Shown: positions 44,123-56,404, counted from the first letter of the stretch. The stretch is 64,000 bases of DNA from Cordilura impudica (GCA_963682025.1 OY821519.1:3661001-3725000); one strand, 5' to 3'. Numbers and translations are program-made. The notes: a model not told the origin generated them from the letters alone.

Positions 44123-44922
44123 TCTACAATTTTATTAGGCAAAGCGATTTCTAATGACTCCTTCCACGCTTTTAGTTATTAACCGATTTTGATAAAAAAA
44201 TATATCATTTTAAAGGTACATGCATATCATTTTTACTTATTTGCACCATCTGCCACATTTTTTTTGGGAGCAATAATCATTTTAAAATGCCACTAATACA
44301 TACATACATTTCAGTTTGAATTTGGGAGATTGTTTTACCAAAAATCACTTTGATGAGTCTTCTTCGACGATTAAAAAAAGACGCTAACGCTTAAAAACTG
44401 TTTTATTGAAAAAACAACAACAAAGTGTACAGAAATAAAATATATATGACTCGATAATGATTCGAAACTGATCAAAAAGCGAGTCATAAAAGACCCTTTA
44501 GGAAGAGTCGCGGGTAGGGTACCATTTTCTCCCGACAAAAGAGTCTTTTATCATCAGAAAATGAGTGCATATATGATTGTTTTAATAGCGCAGAGGAGTC
44601 GAGAAATACTCTATCATTAATTGCATACTGATCGGTGTGATTATTAATTTCATAAACTACACAATGCTGTGTGTGTTTTTATTAAAATTGTTTATGTGTT
44701 GCTCCGCGTTTAATTGTGAATTGACTAAAATTGATTAGCATAACTTTAGGCTCTTATAAAATTATTTAATAAAATTTATTTAAAAATTCACAATTTAATG
44801 AATTTTATTTAAATATTCGTAAACTTTTTATATATAACATTGAAAGAAAAAAATTTAATGATAAAATAAAATTTCCTAGAATTTGCACTCGAATTTCGAG
44901 TGCTGGGCTCTGCTATATAAAA
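44123..44922 (+). mobile_element. old Hel-family Helitron, copy 10, with internal insertion
   Basis: A divergent TCTACAATTTTATTAGGC start and an ending GCACTCGAATTTCGAGTGC hairpin then CTCTGCTAT (CTAT instead of CTAG). The middle (about 44320-44640) does not match the family and includes a tract with inverted AAAAGACCC/AAAGAGTC-like motifs. Confidence 0.5.
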
Positions 44923-45660
44923 CAAAGTCAGGTTAATTACACCATTTATAACTCAAGAGCCGTTGGATCAATTTTAATAACTTTTGATTTCTTTGATTTG
45001 CCTCTGCCTGGACTAACTATTAAAATATCTGAAAAATTCGTCGAAAAAATAACTGGACGTGTCACCTCTCATACAAAGTGAATTTTCAATATCGTATATT
45101 TATTTATTTATTTAGGGCCGTATGCAAAAAAAATTAAAGTGTGCTTCAAAAAAAATTAAATTGTTGATAAAGTCTACTTGAAGCACATTTTATTTTTTTT
45201 TGCATTCGCCCCTTAGTCGATATCTTGAGTACCATAAAAGGGAGAGTATTATGTGTGATTGTGCATCTTATTAGTGTGAGTAGTTTTGTCGATTTGATTT
45301 GAGCTTTGCAAATATGACTGAGGTCATATATTATGACTATCAGTTTCCGTGCCGAAAATGGGCGGGAACGGACAAGTAGGCGTGGCACCTCCCCTCTCCC
45401 ATACAAAATAGTTATTTAATATCACATATCTTGAATACTGTAATAGGGAGAGCTTTGCAAATTTGTGTGGCCTCATCTGTTATTAATACTAGTAGCTGTG
45501 TTGTAACTGGACGGGATCGGATAAATGGGCATAAACCTTCCTTACAAAGAAGTTATTGAATATCACATATCTCGAATACTACGATAGGGAGAGCTTTGCA
45601 AATTTGTGTGATTTCTGTTATTATTGAAGAAGATGAAGATGTAAATTTTCGAACAGAATA

Positions 45661-46141
45661 TTAAGGTGCCTATTATGAACAACTTTCGATTTTCAATTGT
45701 GGGCGAATTAATTTTCATTTGGTATTATGGCGCACATTCGATAAAAATAGCGCTATTGTGAATTTTACTCAATTTGATTATTCACAATAGTATATTTATC
45801 AGCTGGCATTATAAATAAATATTGTTTGTTTACAATTTGTAAAAGAAAAAAATTAACTATTTATTAATTAACATGACCAGGACTGAATTATGGTTCGATG
45901 CTTCGGCTAATGAAGATAAATACTTATTGTAAAAAAAAATTTACAAATATTTACATTTTCAATAAGATTTACAATGTGCCATACAGCATCGAAAGCAAAA
46001 TTGTGTTCGATTGAAAATTCGTTATACAAAGAAATTTTTGAATGTGCTGCCAGTTCATAATACGAACTTGACATTCGATGCTCAATGTTCGATAGCCAGC
46101 GAAGATCGAACATAGAATGCAACTCATAATAAGGGCTTTAA
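45661..46141. mobile_element. piggyBac-like MITE with TTAA target
   Basis: Edges TTAAGGTGCCTATTATGA and the inverse of TTAAAGCCCTTATTATGA, with TTAA at both ends (45661-45664, 46138-46141). A short plus-strand ORF begins MTRTELWFDASANED near 45873, but no transposase is recognised. Confidence 0.65.
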
Positions 46142-46283
46142 ATTCACTTGATTTGTAAGGTCTTCCACCAATTACACTGCTTCAATTCTTAAATGCACCA
46201 CAATGGGTAATAATATCAGCAATTATCAATGGCGAGTTCAAAAGTGACCATATTATATTGCCATAAAACACGATGATTATGCC

Positions 46284-46533
46284 TGTTTGCACTATGTCAT
46301 ATAAACTGACAACAAATAATTGCCTTAACTGACATCTCGTAAATTACGTTTATATTACACCATATAAACTAACAAAAAATCCGACTGTGAAACAAAAAAA
46401 AAAAAGTACCAACATGTTGGCAATTGCATTTTAGATGTCAAATGTTGCCAGGAATTGCAAATGACCAAAAATTAGAGCTCGTTTTCATATAACTGACAAT
46501 AATTGACATTGAAAATGACATAGTGAAAACCAG
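46284..46533. mobile_element. 250-bp MITE with CTGKTTTKCACTATGTCAT-type ends
   Basis: The left CTGTTTGCACTATGTCAT and the inverse of CTGGTTTTCACTATGTCAT bound a segment absent from the homologous Helitron at 11.1 kb. Internally, AAACTGACAA-like and TTGACATT motifs recur in both orientations. Target duplication not resolved. Confidence 0.65.
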
Positions 46534-46827
46534 ACACTACAATTCTCAATTCGTCTGGCATATGCAATGCCAATCAACAAATTTCAATGCCAGCCAATGC
46601 AAGTCTGCGGCTTGGATTTAGAAAACTCATGCTTCGATATTGGTCAATTTATATGTAGCCTGATCTAGAGTTAGTAAGCCAAAAAATGGAAAACAAATAA
46701 TAGTTATTGCCCACACGTTGACTTTACAATAAATTATTATTTAATAAGATCAGACGAAGATAGTATTCTGTGAAACAAAATTAATTTATTAAATTCAAAA
46801 TAACATGTGATTTTAAAATAAAATATT

Positions 46828-47425
46828 TGGGCAATTCACAACTGGTGTTGTATGTTGTATTTTGTATTAAAATACACCATACAATCATTTGTTGTGAACA
46901 GACAGTTGCATTTTCATTGTGTAAAACGTTTTCTTTAGTAATTATCGATCCAACGAGGAAAGGTCGCTTCGTCGCTTCTGTTATTTCGTATAAAAGAAAG
47001 CACGTGTTGGTGTTTGCTTTTTGGTCATAAGATATACTATGGAGTTTTAGTTACGTACCTCTTACATTTTAATTTAGAATACAATTTTAAAGAGAAAATA
47101 CATACTAAAAATATAGGCATTAATTTTTATATAAATAAACTTACCGATGTATTTGCGTTATTTGCATTATATGCCATTTTTTATTTTATAATTATTTATG
47201 CAGATAAAATTGTATTTATTTGTTTTTTCTTTTTCATAAAAACTGGCATTCACTTGGGATTGATATGTTAAGATACAATATACAACATTTACTAAACACA
47301 GCAAATGAAGTTGTATCGTTGTATCAGATTTTTCAATGAATATTACCAATAACAATTTTACACTATTGAAAAGTTATACATGATACAACAGATGCAACGA
47401 CACAATACCCATTGTGAATTGCCCA
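46828..47425. mobile_element. 598-bp MITE with 14-bp perfect TIRs and ATT target duplication
   Basis: TGGGCAATTCACAA at both ends (inverted), flanked by ATT on each side (46825-46827, 47426-47428). Subterminal TTGTATGTTGTATTTTG and GTTGTATCATG motifs follow. No recognised protein. A 3-bp target suits PIF/Harbinger. Confidence 0.72.
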
Positions 47426-47854
47426 ATTCAGTTTCATTTCATTCTTATTAAAAAATTCTTCCGTAATTGAAAAATTCATATCAAAACAAATCTGGGGTTC
47501 AAAAGATTATTTTAAGCAGAACAGTACGAGTTCATAAAATATTTATGCTGGCGTTAACGCATATTAACAACTAAAGCAACATGTGAAATCAGTGAATCAG
47601 TGAATCGGAATATTTAGGTTGGCGATCTCTTTTCTGTGTTTAAAAACAATTATAACGTAGAATTGACCAATTGTTGATGTACAATAGCAATTTTTGTTTT
47701 CAGAAACCCAGCAATAGAAGATTATGTAAAGAAGTGAAATTTAAATCATCACCAAAGAATTTAACATGGGCTTGTCACAGGACGGCAGTTGTTTTTTATA
47801 GATCCTGTAAAGTACATCTTAAGAAGTGCATAGAACATCATAAATCACTTCTTC

Positions 47855-48560
47855 GCAATAGGGTAAAAATTGTACCTTTCTGCATCTTCTTCACATATTA
47901 ATCTATTTATATGAACTTTGTTATACAGTCTCCATCGAATACGTGGGCATTAGTGAAGTATGAATTTATTGGTAATTCTTACGTCTAGGGGACGAAAAAC
48001 GGCCAAAAAGGCAAAAAATATACATTTGGTATCTTCTAAATAAATGAGTATAAAATATAGTTTTTGGATTCCACTAGAGATAGAAACATCCGATAAGAGG
48101 AAAACTTTTGGAATTTAAGATGTTAAGAGGGGTAAAAACAGCCAAAAAGGGTAAAAATGGTACCTTATTGCACCTTCATAACATATTAATCTATATATAT
48201 GACTTTTGGTATACAGACTCCAATCAAAAGGTAGCCATCAGCCAAGGATAAATTTATTACTAATTCTAACGTCTAGGGGAGGAAAAACGGCCAAAAAGGG
48301 GAAAAGTTGTACATTTTGTATCTTCTAAATAAAAGAATATAAAATATCAGATTAGAGGAAAACTTTTGGAAATTCGGATGTTGAGGGGATAAATGTAAAA
48401 ATATCTTTTTGTATCTTACAAAATAATTTAGGAATATGAAATTTGATATATTGATTACACCAGAGACACAAACATCGGACAAAAATAAAATTTGTTTTAA
48501 TTCGAGCCTTTAGGTGTAAAAACGGCCAAAAAATTGGAAAACTGGTACTTTTCAACTGGT
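47855..48560 (+). repeat. tandem array of about 140-bp units
   Basis: Five to six diverged units built on AAAAACGGCCAAAAAGG, then GGTACMTTTTGTATCTTC and TAAATAAA. Starts near 47861, 48000, 48128, 48280 and 48400. Alternate units are more alike, giving a period near 285 bp. Confidence 0.6.
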
Positions 48561-48599
48561 ACATTTTAATTTTAAAGTACATTTTCTGAAAAAAACAAT

Positions 48600-50125
48600 T
48601 ACGAAAAATATAGTCGCTATAGACCGATAGCCTATGCCATGCTTTAGAGCATTGGTCTTAGGTCCAACTACCCAATTAGTTGGAAAGCATAAACCAAATC
48701 TGAGTGGAATTTTTATTAATTTTTATACCCTATACCACTATGTGGTTTGGGTATAATGACTTTGTGCTGCTGTTTGTAACAACCAAAAATATTTGACCTA
48801 GACCCATCTTTAATTATACCGATCGAATCAGAATCACTTTCTGAGTTGATTTAACAATGTCCGTCCGTCCGTCCGTCCGTCCGTCCGTCCGTCCGTCCGT
48901 CCGTTCGTCCGTCCGTCCGTCCGTCTGTGTGTCCATGTAAAGCTTGTAATCAAACTGCAGGTCGCAAATATGAATATATTTTGATGAAATTTGGTATATA
49001 AGCTTTTATCGGCCATGGGATGAATGCTATTGAAATTGGTGAGAATCGGTCCATGTTCAGACCTAGCCCCCATACAAATTACCCATATGAAATCGACATA
49101 AATTGCCATAAGATCCAAATTGTCATATAGATCTTACTCAAATTGGGTTTGTATGCATTCATTACATTCATTAATGAGTAGTCCAAAAATGATCCCTTTG
49201 ACCCCATACAGAGCTGCTTCCCGATCTTCACTTAAATCTATTAAAAAACAAAAATATTGCACTGATTCTTCTCAAATTTTGTTTGCATATATTTTTGCAA
49301 AATACAAGAGACTTTACCAAACATGATCAGGATCGGTCCATTTTTGGACTTAGTCCCTATATAGATATAGCATCCGATATGAACTTTTTCATATCTGCAG
49401 CCAAAAAAATTAATAAAAATGCCACTCAAATTCGGTTTTTGCTTATTTTCTATGTCCAGTTAGTTGGGCCTATGAGATAGGGTTTATAAACGCATGGTAT
49501 AGGGTATCGTATAGTCGGTCTAGACCGACTATAATTTTCTTACTTGTTTTGCCTGCAGATCTGAAAAAGTTCATGTCAGATGCTATATTTATTTGGCAAC
49601 TAGGTCGAAAACTGGACAGATCCTGGCCATATTTGGTAAAGTAACATATTTTTTACAATAACATATACAAACCGAATTTGGGAAAATCTGTGCAATATTT
49701 CTTTTTTTATAGGTTTAAGTGAAGATCGGGAGCAAGCTTTATGTGAAGGCTATGACTAAGAATAGTCCTATAGGGTTTATTTTTGACTACTGATGTAATA
49801 AACAAACACAAACCCAATTTGACTGAGATCTATATGATAGTTTGGGTCTGATAGCAATTTAAGTCGATCTTATAGGGGTCACTTGAATGGGGACTAGGTC
49901 TGAACATGCACCAATTTTCACAAATTTCAACAGAGTTCGTCCTATGGCTGACAGAAGCTCATATACCAAATTTCATCAAGATATATGTATATTTCCGATC
50001 TGTAGTTTGATTAACAGGTTTACACAGACGGAAGGACGGGCATCGCTCAATCTACTCAGGAAGTGATTCTAGCTCGAATATTTTTGGTAAATATCAGCTT
50101 AAAGTCATTATACCCTATACCACTA
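48600..50125 (-). mobile_element. HINE copy 10 (old), split by HINE copy 11
   Basis: The left part 48600-48719 holds a decayed palindrome (TATAGTCGCTATAGACCGAT) and AAGCATAAACCAAATCTGAG. The right part 49551-50125 resumes with CTGCAGATCTGAAAAAGTTC and runs to the GGTATAGGG-type end in degraded form. Confidence 0.72.
48720..49550 (+). mobile_element. HINE copy 11, complete and young, with expanded GTCC core
   Basis: TTTTATACCCTATACCAC to CTTACTTGTTTT with intact subterminal repeats and palindrome. The GTCC microsatellite (48858-48923) is about 16 units, against about five in the otherwise near-identical copy 6. Inserted in a T-run of HINE copy 10. Confidence 0.85.
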
Positions 50126-50370
50126 TGCGGTCAGGAATAGTTGGTATTTAATAAATTCTTTCCTTCTCATGTAAAGAAACGCAAATTTAAGTTACATCCT
50201 TTCCACATGAAGCCGTCGATATATATGCAAAGATAGATTTTTATATTTCTAGGAACCATATGAACTTTTGAACTTAACTTATTTATATGACAACAAATTT
50301 GCATGGTTTTAGTTATATTAGATACATGTTTAACTGTTTAAATCTTTATTATTGCTTATGATATAAATAT

Positions 50371-51138
50371 AACAAGTAAGAAAATTATAGTCGGTCTAGA
50401 CCGACTATACGGTACCCTATACCATGCGTTTAGTTCCAACTAATTAGTAATAGAAAATAAGCATAAACCAAATTTGAGTGGCATTGTTATTAATTTTTTT
50501 GGCTGCAGATATGAAAAAGTTCATATCGGGTGCCATATATATATGGGGACTAGGTCGAAAAATGGACCGATCCTGACCATATTAGGCAAAGTCACTTATG
50601 TGTTGCAAAAATATATACAAACCAAATTTGAGAAAAATCTGTGCAATATTTTTGTTTTTTGATAGATTTTAGTGAAGATCGGGAAGCAGCTCTATATGGG
50701 GCCTATGAATAAGAATTGTCCTATAGGGATTATTTTTGGATTACTGATTAATGGATATAATAAACACACAAACCCAATTTGACCGAGATCTATATGATAA
50801 TTTGGATCTTATGGCAATTTATGTCGATTTCATACGGGTCATTTGTATGGGGACTAGGTCTGAACATGAACCGAATTTCACCAATTTCAATAGCGTACAT
50901 CCTATGACCGATGGAAGCTTATATACAAAATTTCGTCAAAATATATTCATATTTGCGACCTTGATTACAAGGTTTACATGGACAGACGGACGGACGGACA
51001 TCGCTAAATCGACTCAGAAAGTGATTCTGATTCGATCGGTATAATAAAAGATGGGTCTAGGTCAAATCTTTTTGGTAGTTACAAACAGCAGCACAATGTC
51101 ATTATACCCAAACACATAGTGGTATAGGGTATAAAAAC
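50371..51138 (-). mobile_element. DINE-1/Helentron-like element, HINE copy 12, complete
   Basis: AACAAGTAAGAAAATTATAG with the intact palindrome, through the GACGGACGGACGGACA core, to GTGGTATAGGGTATAAAAAC. Confidence 0.82.
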
Positions 51139-51172
51139 ATTAATTCCGGTCTGCAAATGTCATTTAATTGTT

Positions 51173-51771
51173 GGGCAATTCCATATGTGACGGAATGACA
51201 TTTTGAGTTGTAGAATTGAAGTTAAGGCTATTCCACAAAGCTATTTGCAATTGAAAATTCATTCTTCGGTTAGAAAATGATTCTTAATGATTAAGAGATT
51301 TAAAAAAACTCAGAAACAATTTTTTCTCTATTTTATTCTTTTATTTTTGAGTAATTTCGCATTGCGTGACGGAATGACATTTTTGCTACCATGACTCTGT
51401 CCTGGTATTAAAACCTGGGAACTTTTGTGAATTAGGAAGCTAATCAGTTTTTAAACTAGCGAATATTTCACTTATGATATATAAGTAATATAAAATTATA
51501 ATTTAGAGCAACTTAACTGTAATAGTGTTGAAGTTATTAACTGTCATTTGACGTGACGGAATGACTGTGACGGAATGACTTAAGTTTCTTCAACATGTAT
51601 TAAAAGAAAATTGAGTAAACAAATAATGATTTATAATTATTTTATTATATAGAATATTTGTAAGAAAATACATTATGGAATTTGGAACATATTTTAATAT
51701 ATTTTAAACTTACTTAATATAAATGAAAAAAAAAAATTTTCATAAAAGTTGACAATTTTATGGAATTGCCC
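51173..51771. mobile_element. 599-bp MITE with GGGCAATTCCATA TIRs and GTGACGGAATGAC repeats
   Basis: Inverted ends GGGCAATTCCATA at 51173 and 51771 are flanked by TGTT on both sides. The 13-mer GTGACGGAATGAC occurs at 51187, 51366, 51553 and 51567, perhaps transposase binding sites. The first nine bases of the TIR equal those of the 46828-47425 element. Confidence 0.7.
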
Positions 51772-51974
51772 TGTTTATAAAACTTTCAAACTTTATCATG
51801 ATTTGAAATGAATTAATAAAATTAAAATTTTTCTATTCTAAGACGAAACGCAAATACAGAAAATGAGACCCTAAAAGAAATATTTTTTTTTGTATCATAA
51901 TAAATTAAAAAATTTTTAGATATTTATATCTGCGGTTATTTTCAAAATCAAATTTTATATGATATTTACCATTA

Positions 51975-52316
51975 TCTATAACATTAATAGGCTAGGCGAT
52001 TTCTTGTGACTGATGTTTTGTTCTACCGTTTTATCCCGATTTTGACCAAACGTATATTATTTGAATGGTATTTCTTTTTAGCCGTTTTGCAGATTTACAG
52101 ATTTTTAAATTTTTTCCTTTATTTTGAGCAAATTGCATTTAAAGGTGCTAATAACACATACATAAAATTATACTATGCTATGTTTGTGTTTACACTAAAT
52201 TTCTTAATGGTTTTTTTTAATAAAAATGAGTTTGTTTTTTGTGTTGATTACTTTTAGGGTCTTTATTTAATGAAAAAATAAAATTTCCTAAAATTTGTGC
52301 TCGAATTTCGAGCTAG
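51975..52316 (+). mobile_element. non-autonomous Helitron, family Hel, copy 11
   Basis: TCTATAACATTAATAGGC to TTTCGAGCTAG, flanked by A (51974) and T (52317). The usual spacer between hairpin and CTAG is deleted, leaving CTAG fused to the hairpin. Confidence 0.75.
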
Positions 52317-52529
52317 TTTAAAAAATTATGCAGTCTATTTTAGACGCATTTTTTTTAGTGATGCCAAATCAGTGGAAACTTTTAAACTTCTTCACCAGAG
52401 TTGATTAAGACAATAAAAATAAAAGAATGCTTGAAAGAAAATGTAAGAAATCTTAACCGTTATTTAAATATTTATATATTCTGATGTTTACCTTCAATTA
52501 TTACAAAACAATGGCAAGAATAAAGTATT

Positions 52530-53060
52530 ATGAAGAGTTAAAAATAAAAACCAGAATAATAGACGATTTTAGTGCTGGTCATAAGCAAAATAATATTTGT
52601 GAGAAATTTTCTATGAATAAATCCGTAATTTAATTTTGGGTGCAGGATAATTTAATAGGAAGGGAGTTTAAAAATGTCCAAAAATGCTACTTAAAGAGGT
52701 CATTAACAATCTTAAAGTAAAACTTTGTGCTCGAACTGTTTCCTGACGAGTAATTGAGGCTGATCTTGGATGTTACCGTTCTGTGATATCAGAGAAAAAT
52801 GGTCTGGCTAGCATTAATCTTGCTAATGAGTACTTGAACTGGAATTAGAATACTGTAGGCAAATAGTATTGGAGAAAAAATTAAATATTTAAACGGCCAT
52901 AAAATTTGCCTAAACATACACAGAAGCAAACGCTTTGAGGGTTTTACTATAATAACCTAATACAATCGTTCGGTATAAGAATCATCCACCCCCATGACCA
53001 TCATTTTTTCCACAGTGTTATTGTATAGTAAAGTTCCCATTGTTTTCCAACCTAAACATG
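52530..53060 (+). pseudogene. Tc1-like transposase remnant
   Basis: MARIKYYEELKIKTRIIDDF and SAGHKQNNICEKFSMNKSVI resembles the N-terminal helix-turn-helix of Tc1-like transposases. Later frames give ANALRVLL, then IIHPHDHHFFHSVIV near the expected central catalytic region. Many stops. The call is weaker than for the other remnants. Confidence 0.4.
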
Positions 53061-53778
53061 AATACTTTAAAGTTTTGTTATTTTTTTTCTGAAGCTATGT
53101 TAATATTTTTCTATGTTAAATAAATAAAACATACAAATGTTTAAATTAAAGAAACAGTTTTTAATTTTATGATACATTTTTTGGTATTTACCGTCCAAGC
53201 CGTCAAAAATATATTCTTTTAATCACTCACACTATATTTATTATTGTTTTTAAATATCCTTATGTTTTAAATAATTAATATATTAAATACGCTAACAAAG
53301 TAGCGGGCCAGTAATTATATAAAATAAAAACGAGAATAAAAACAAAAAAAAAAAATTTTTTTTCCTTTCTTTACCCAATATAAAATTTTACTAACTCAAA
53401 ACCAATTATGATTTTCCAATATCAATTTTTATTGTATAAAATACAACATAAAAAGTAATTGTGTCAATAAAAACTACCTTGCTAAAATTAAATTTTAATT
53501 TTCGTTAGGTTTTCTATGTTTTATATACTCAATTCTTGGCAACTTCAAAAAATTCTAAATTACCTACATCCATACATACATTATTTTTATTGAATAATCA
53601 TAAAAAGTTTAATACTTGCATGAATGGGTTGTTTAACTGACAAATAATAATGATAAAAAATATAACTTGAGGATTTTGTTTTTGTTTTATATATTTCAAT
53701 TTAAAAAGAAAATTCTTTTCTTATTTTTGATTTCTAGATATCAATTTGTATTTGCCAACATTTATGTTATAATTTTAA

Positions 53779-54133
53779 CTAGCAGATTCCAGCGCTCGAA
53801 ATTAGAGTGCAATTTCTAGGCATCTTTATTTTTCAACGTAGCCAATTCACAAACCAACACTTTTATAGTTTATTGTTATTGTGAATGAAGATAACAAGCT
53901 CATTAAAAAATTTAACAAAACACACATAGCATATGTATAATTTTATGTATGTGTTAGTAGCAACTTTAAATGCAATTTACTCAAAATTAAGGAAAAAATT
54001 AACAAATCTGTTAATCTGCAAAACGGCTAAAAGCAAATACCTTTCAAATAATATACGTTTGGTCAAAATCGGGATAAAACGGTAGAACAAAACATCGGTC
54101 ACAAGATATCGCCTAGCTTATTAATATTATAGA
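53779..54133 (-). mobile_element. non-autonomous Helitron, family Hel, copy 12
   Basis: CTAGCAGATTCCAGCGC to ATATTATAGA, flanked by A (53778) and T (54134). Confidence 0.8.
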
Positions 54134-55544
54134 TTTCTAATTGATATTGTGAATATATGAAATTGAATTATTTTTTAATAATAGATATCTATTGGCATCT
54201 TTGGAAGTTCCTTAAAACCACATTCAAAGCAGTCCTTCCATTTTCATGCAATGCAAATGTGATTATTTGTGAATGAATTCATTTTTTTTTGCTGGGAAAC
54301 GATTGCATTATTTAATGTTCTGTTAATTATGATGATTTAGTTATATTAAATAATAAAACAAAACAAAACTTTAATTCATTCAAACACTTTTACTTTAAGA
54401 ACATAAGTATGGCACCATTTCAAATAATATAAATCACAGAGAAAAGAATTTAAACAGAACAAAAAAAGGGTTCCAACAGTTCTATAACAGCTCTAAAAAT
54501 GCGTGTGGTGGCAACGAAAAAAAAGAAACGATTTATTGTTTCAAACAATAAGCAACTCTTAAAAATGCATAAATCAAAAATTAATCCAAAGACGACAAGA
54601 GAGAACAACGCAAAAAACAATCGAAATAAACACAAACAACTGTCAAAATGATAATCGCAAACAACTGCTTGTCGTATGGAAATATTTACTATAGCAAGCA
54701 GTGCTCCTCCTTCTTAAGTGTCCAACATACATACTTATCCCACAACCCAGCTACCGACGTAATATCAATTGTAGCAGTCATGGTAGCAGTAGCAGCCCAG
54801 TTGACAAAACATAGGGTGTTCAAGATACTGAACACTGATTTAATTATAAATGACTAGGATGGCAAACCTCAATAGTACTGAATAAGAGCAAAAAATTCCC
54901 AAAAAAAAAAAAACTAAAAAAAATCAATTCAACTGACAACGCAAAACGCATTTCACTGATTAGGAATCCAGTGTGGAACGGGATGAAGGCCATTGTTGAA
55001 TACGATGGTAATGGCGAGTATTAAGGATGAGAACGAAAACAACGATTATGAGGATGATGACAATAATCATAAAAACAAATGAATATATGAATGGGGTGGC
55101 AGAAGTATCATTCATTCATTCATTCGTTCATTAACAAGTGGCGTAGTTATGCTCTACACACTGTAAATTTGTACACAAGTAAATACTCGTACAACCCCAT
55201 AATCCACTTGTTTTTGTTCATTTAATGGCGTTTATTATGGTGGCAACTTTGGCATAATGGCAATGTTATAAAATATGAGGTCATAAATTGACCCGATATG
55301 AATATTGTTATAAACTTAAATATGTATATTCAATCCATGTAAGTGTGTAGATTTAAAACAAGATCTGTTCATATTCGTTAAACTTTTATTTTGGCTTTGG
55401 TTCCTTTCTTTTTATTCTTGTTTGGCGATTAAACTGCAATAAAAGGGATGGTTTTTTTTCCTAGCGACAACATCAAATAAGTAAATTATGAATATGTAGT
55501 ATAACAAATAAAGAATGTCCAGGAAAAAAGTTTTTCACATTACA
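54134..55544. other. intergenic DNA, no gene seen
   Basis: No recognised element. The ORF at 54648-54857 is short and featureless. A CATTCATTCATTC run lies near 55111. Confidence 0.4.
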
Positions 55545-56130
55545 AAACAAGTAAGAAAAGGGTTAGACCAATTATTCGACCTCCGATACAATGCGTTTAG
55601 GGAATATATCCAATTAATTGGATATAGAAAATAAGCATAAACCAAATTTGTGTGTTATTGTTATTAATTTTTTTTACCCGCAGATATGGGGACTAGTTTG
55701 AAAAATGCACCGATCCTGTCCATATTTGGCAAAGTTATGTATTTTTTGCAAAAACATATACAAACCACATTTGAGAAAAATCTGTGCAATATTTTTGTTT
55801 TTTGATAGATTTAAGTGAGGATTGGAAGCAATTTTATATGGGGGGGGGGGGGGGGGGGCTATGATTAAGAACTGTCCTGTAGGGTTTTAAACATACACGA
55901 ACTGAATTTGGCCGAGATATATGTATATGATAATTTGGATATTATAGCAAATTAAATCGATCTTATGTCAAACATTTGTTTGGGGACTAGGCCTAAATAT
56001 GCACCGATTTGCGCCATTTTCAAATTGTTTGTCGTATGGCCGATAACTGCTTATATACCAAATTTCGTCAAAATATATTGAAATTTGCGACCTGTTGTTT
56101 GATTACAAGGTTGAGAACACCCAGACGAAT
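55545..56130 (-). mobile_element. HINE copy 13, degraded, with an 18-base G run
   Basis: AACAAGTAAGAAAAGGGTTA with a destroyed palindrome, then AAGCATAAACCAAATTTGTG and CGTCAAAATATATTGAAATT. A homopolymer of about 18 G lies at 55841-55858. The far end is missing. Confidence 0.65.
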
Positions 56131-56149
56131 AGTTGGTTTTGAAAGAATA

Positions 56150-56262
56150 TAGGTCACAGCAATTTCTAGGTTTGTCATTATGACCCCATAAAATATATAC
56201 ATATATTCTTGAACCTTATCAGAGTTCGAGTCGATATAGCGATGTCCGTCTGTTAGTTATGC
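56150..56262 (+). mobile_element. fragment of the second DINE-like family
   Basis: TTATGACCCCATAAAATATA, then GAGTCGATATAGCGATGTCC and GTCTG match 60605-60680. Both ends are lost. Confidence 0.5.
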
Positions 56263-56404
56263 TCAGGTTGGTATTTAAAATGGAGCATATCGGGCGTCAT
56301 TGTGTTGAGATATAAGCAAAAATTGGTAGACACCTTTAAAAAAAAAACAAAAAACCCAGTGTGTTTGTTGTAATATTTCAGTAGTTGAACATAAATTTGA
56401 ACAA

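Larger units (their letters stand above)
45020..47560 (+). mobile_element. decayed HelB Helitron with helicase remnant, host of three nested TIR elements
   Basis: Tandem GTGTCACCTCTCATACAAAG units at 45.06-45.6 kb are followed by helicase C-terminal pieces in parallel with 11.0-11.4 kb: ATCAGCAATTATCAATGGC (46225), then AATTCGTCTGGCATATGCAA (46551) and AATTTATATGTAGCCTGA (46648). The copy is split by elements at 45661-46141, 46284-46533 and 46828-47425. Removing these restores collinearity with the 10.5-11.5 kb copy. Its right end is not intact. Confidence 0.65.

Noticed and set aside
46827..47271. Two overlapping short ORFs (67 and 85 codons)
   Set aside because: They lie in a MITE interior, are low in complexity and hydrophobic by base composition, and have no start context or homology I can name.
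48855..48926. GTCC array as a CRISPR-like or satellite array
   Set aside because: It is a 4-bp microsatellite in a HINE core, with no spacers, in a eukaryotic genome.
54648..54857. 69-codon ORF in less AT-rich DNA
   Set aside because: No recognisable motif, no splice partners seen, and the surroundings are broken in all frames.
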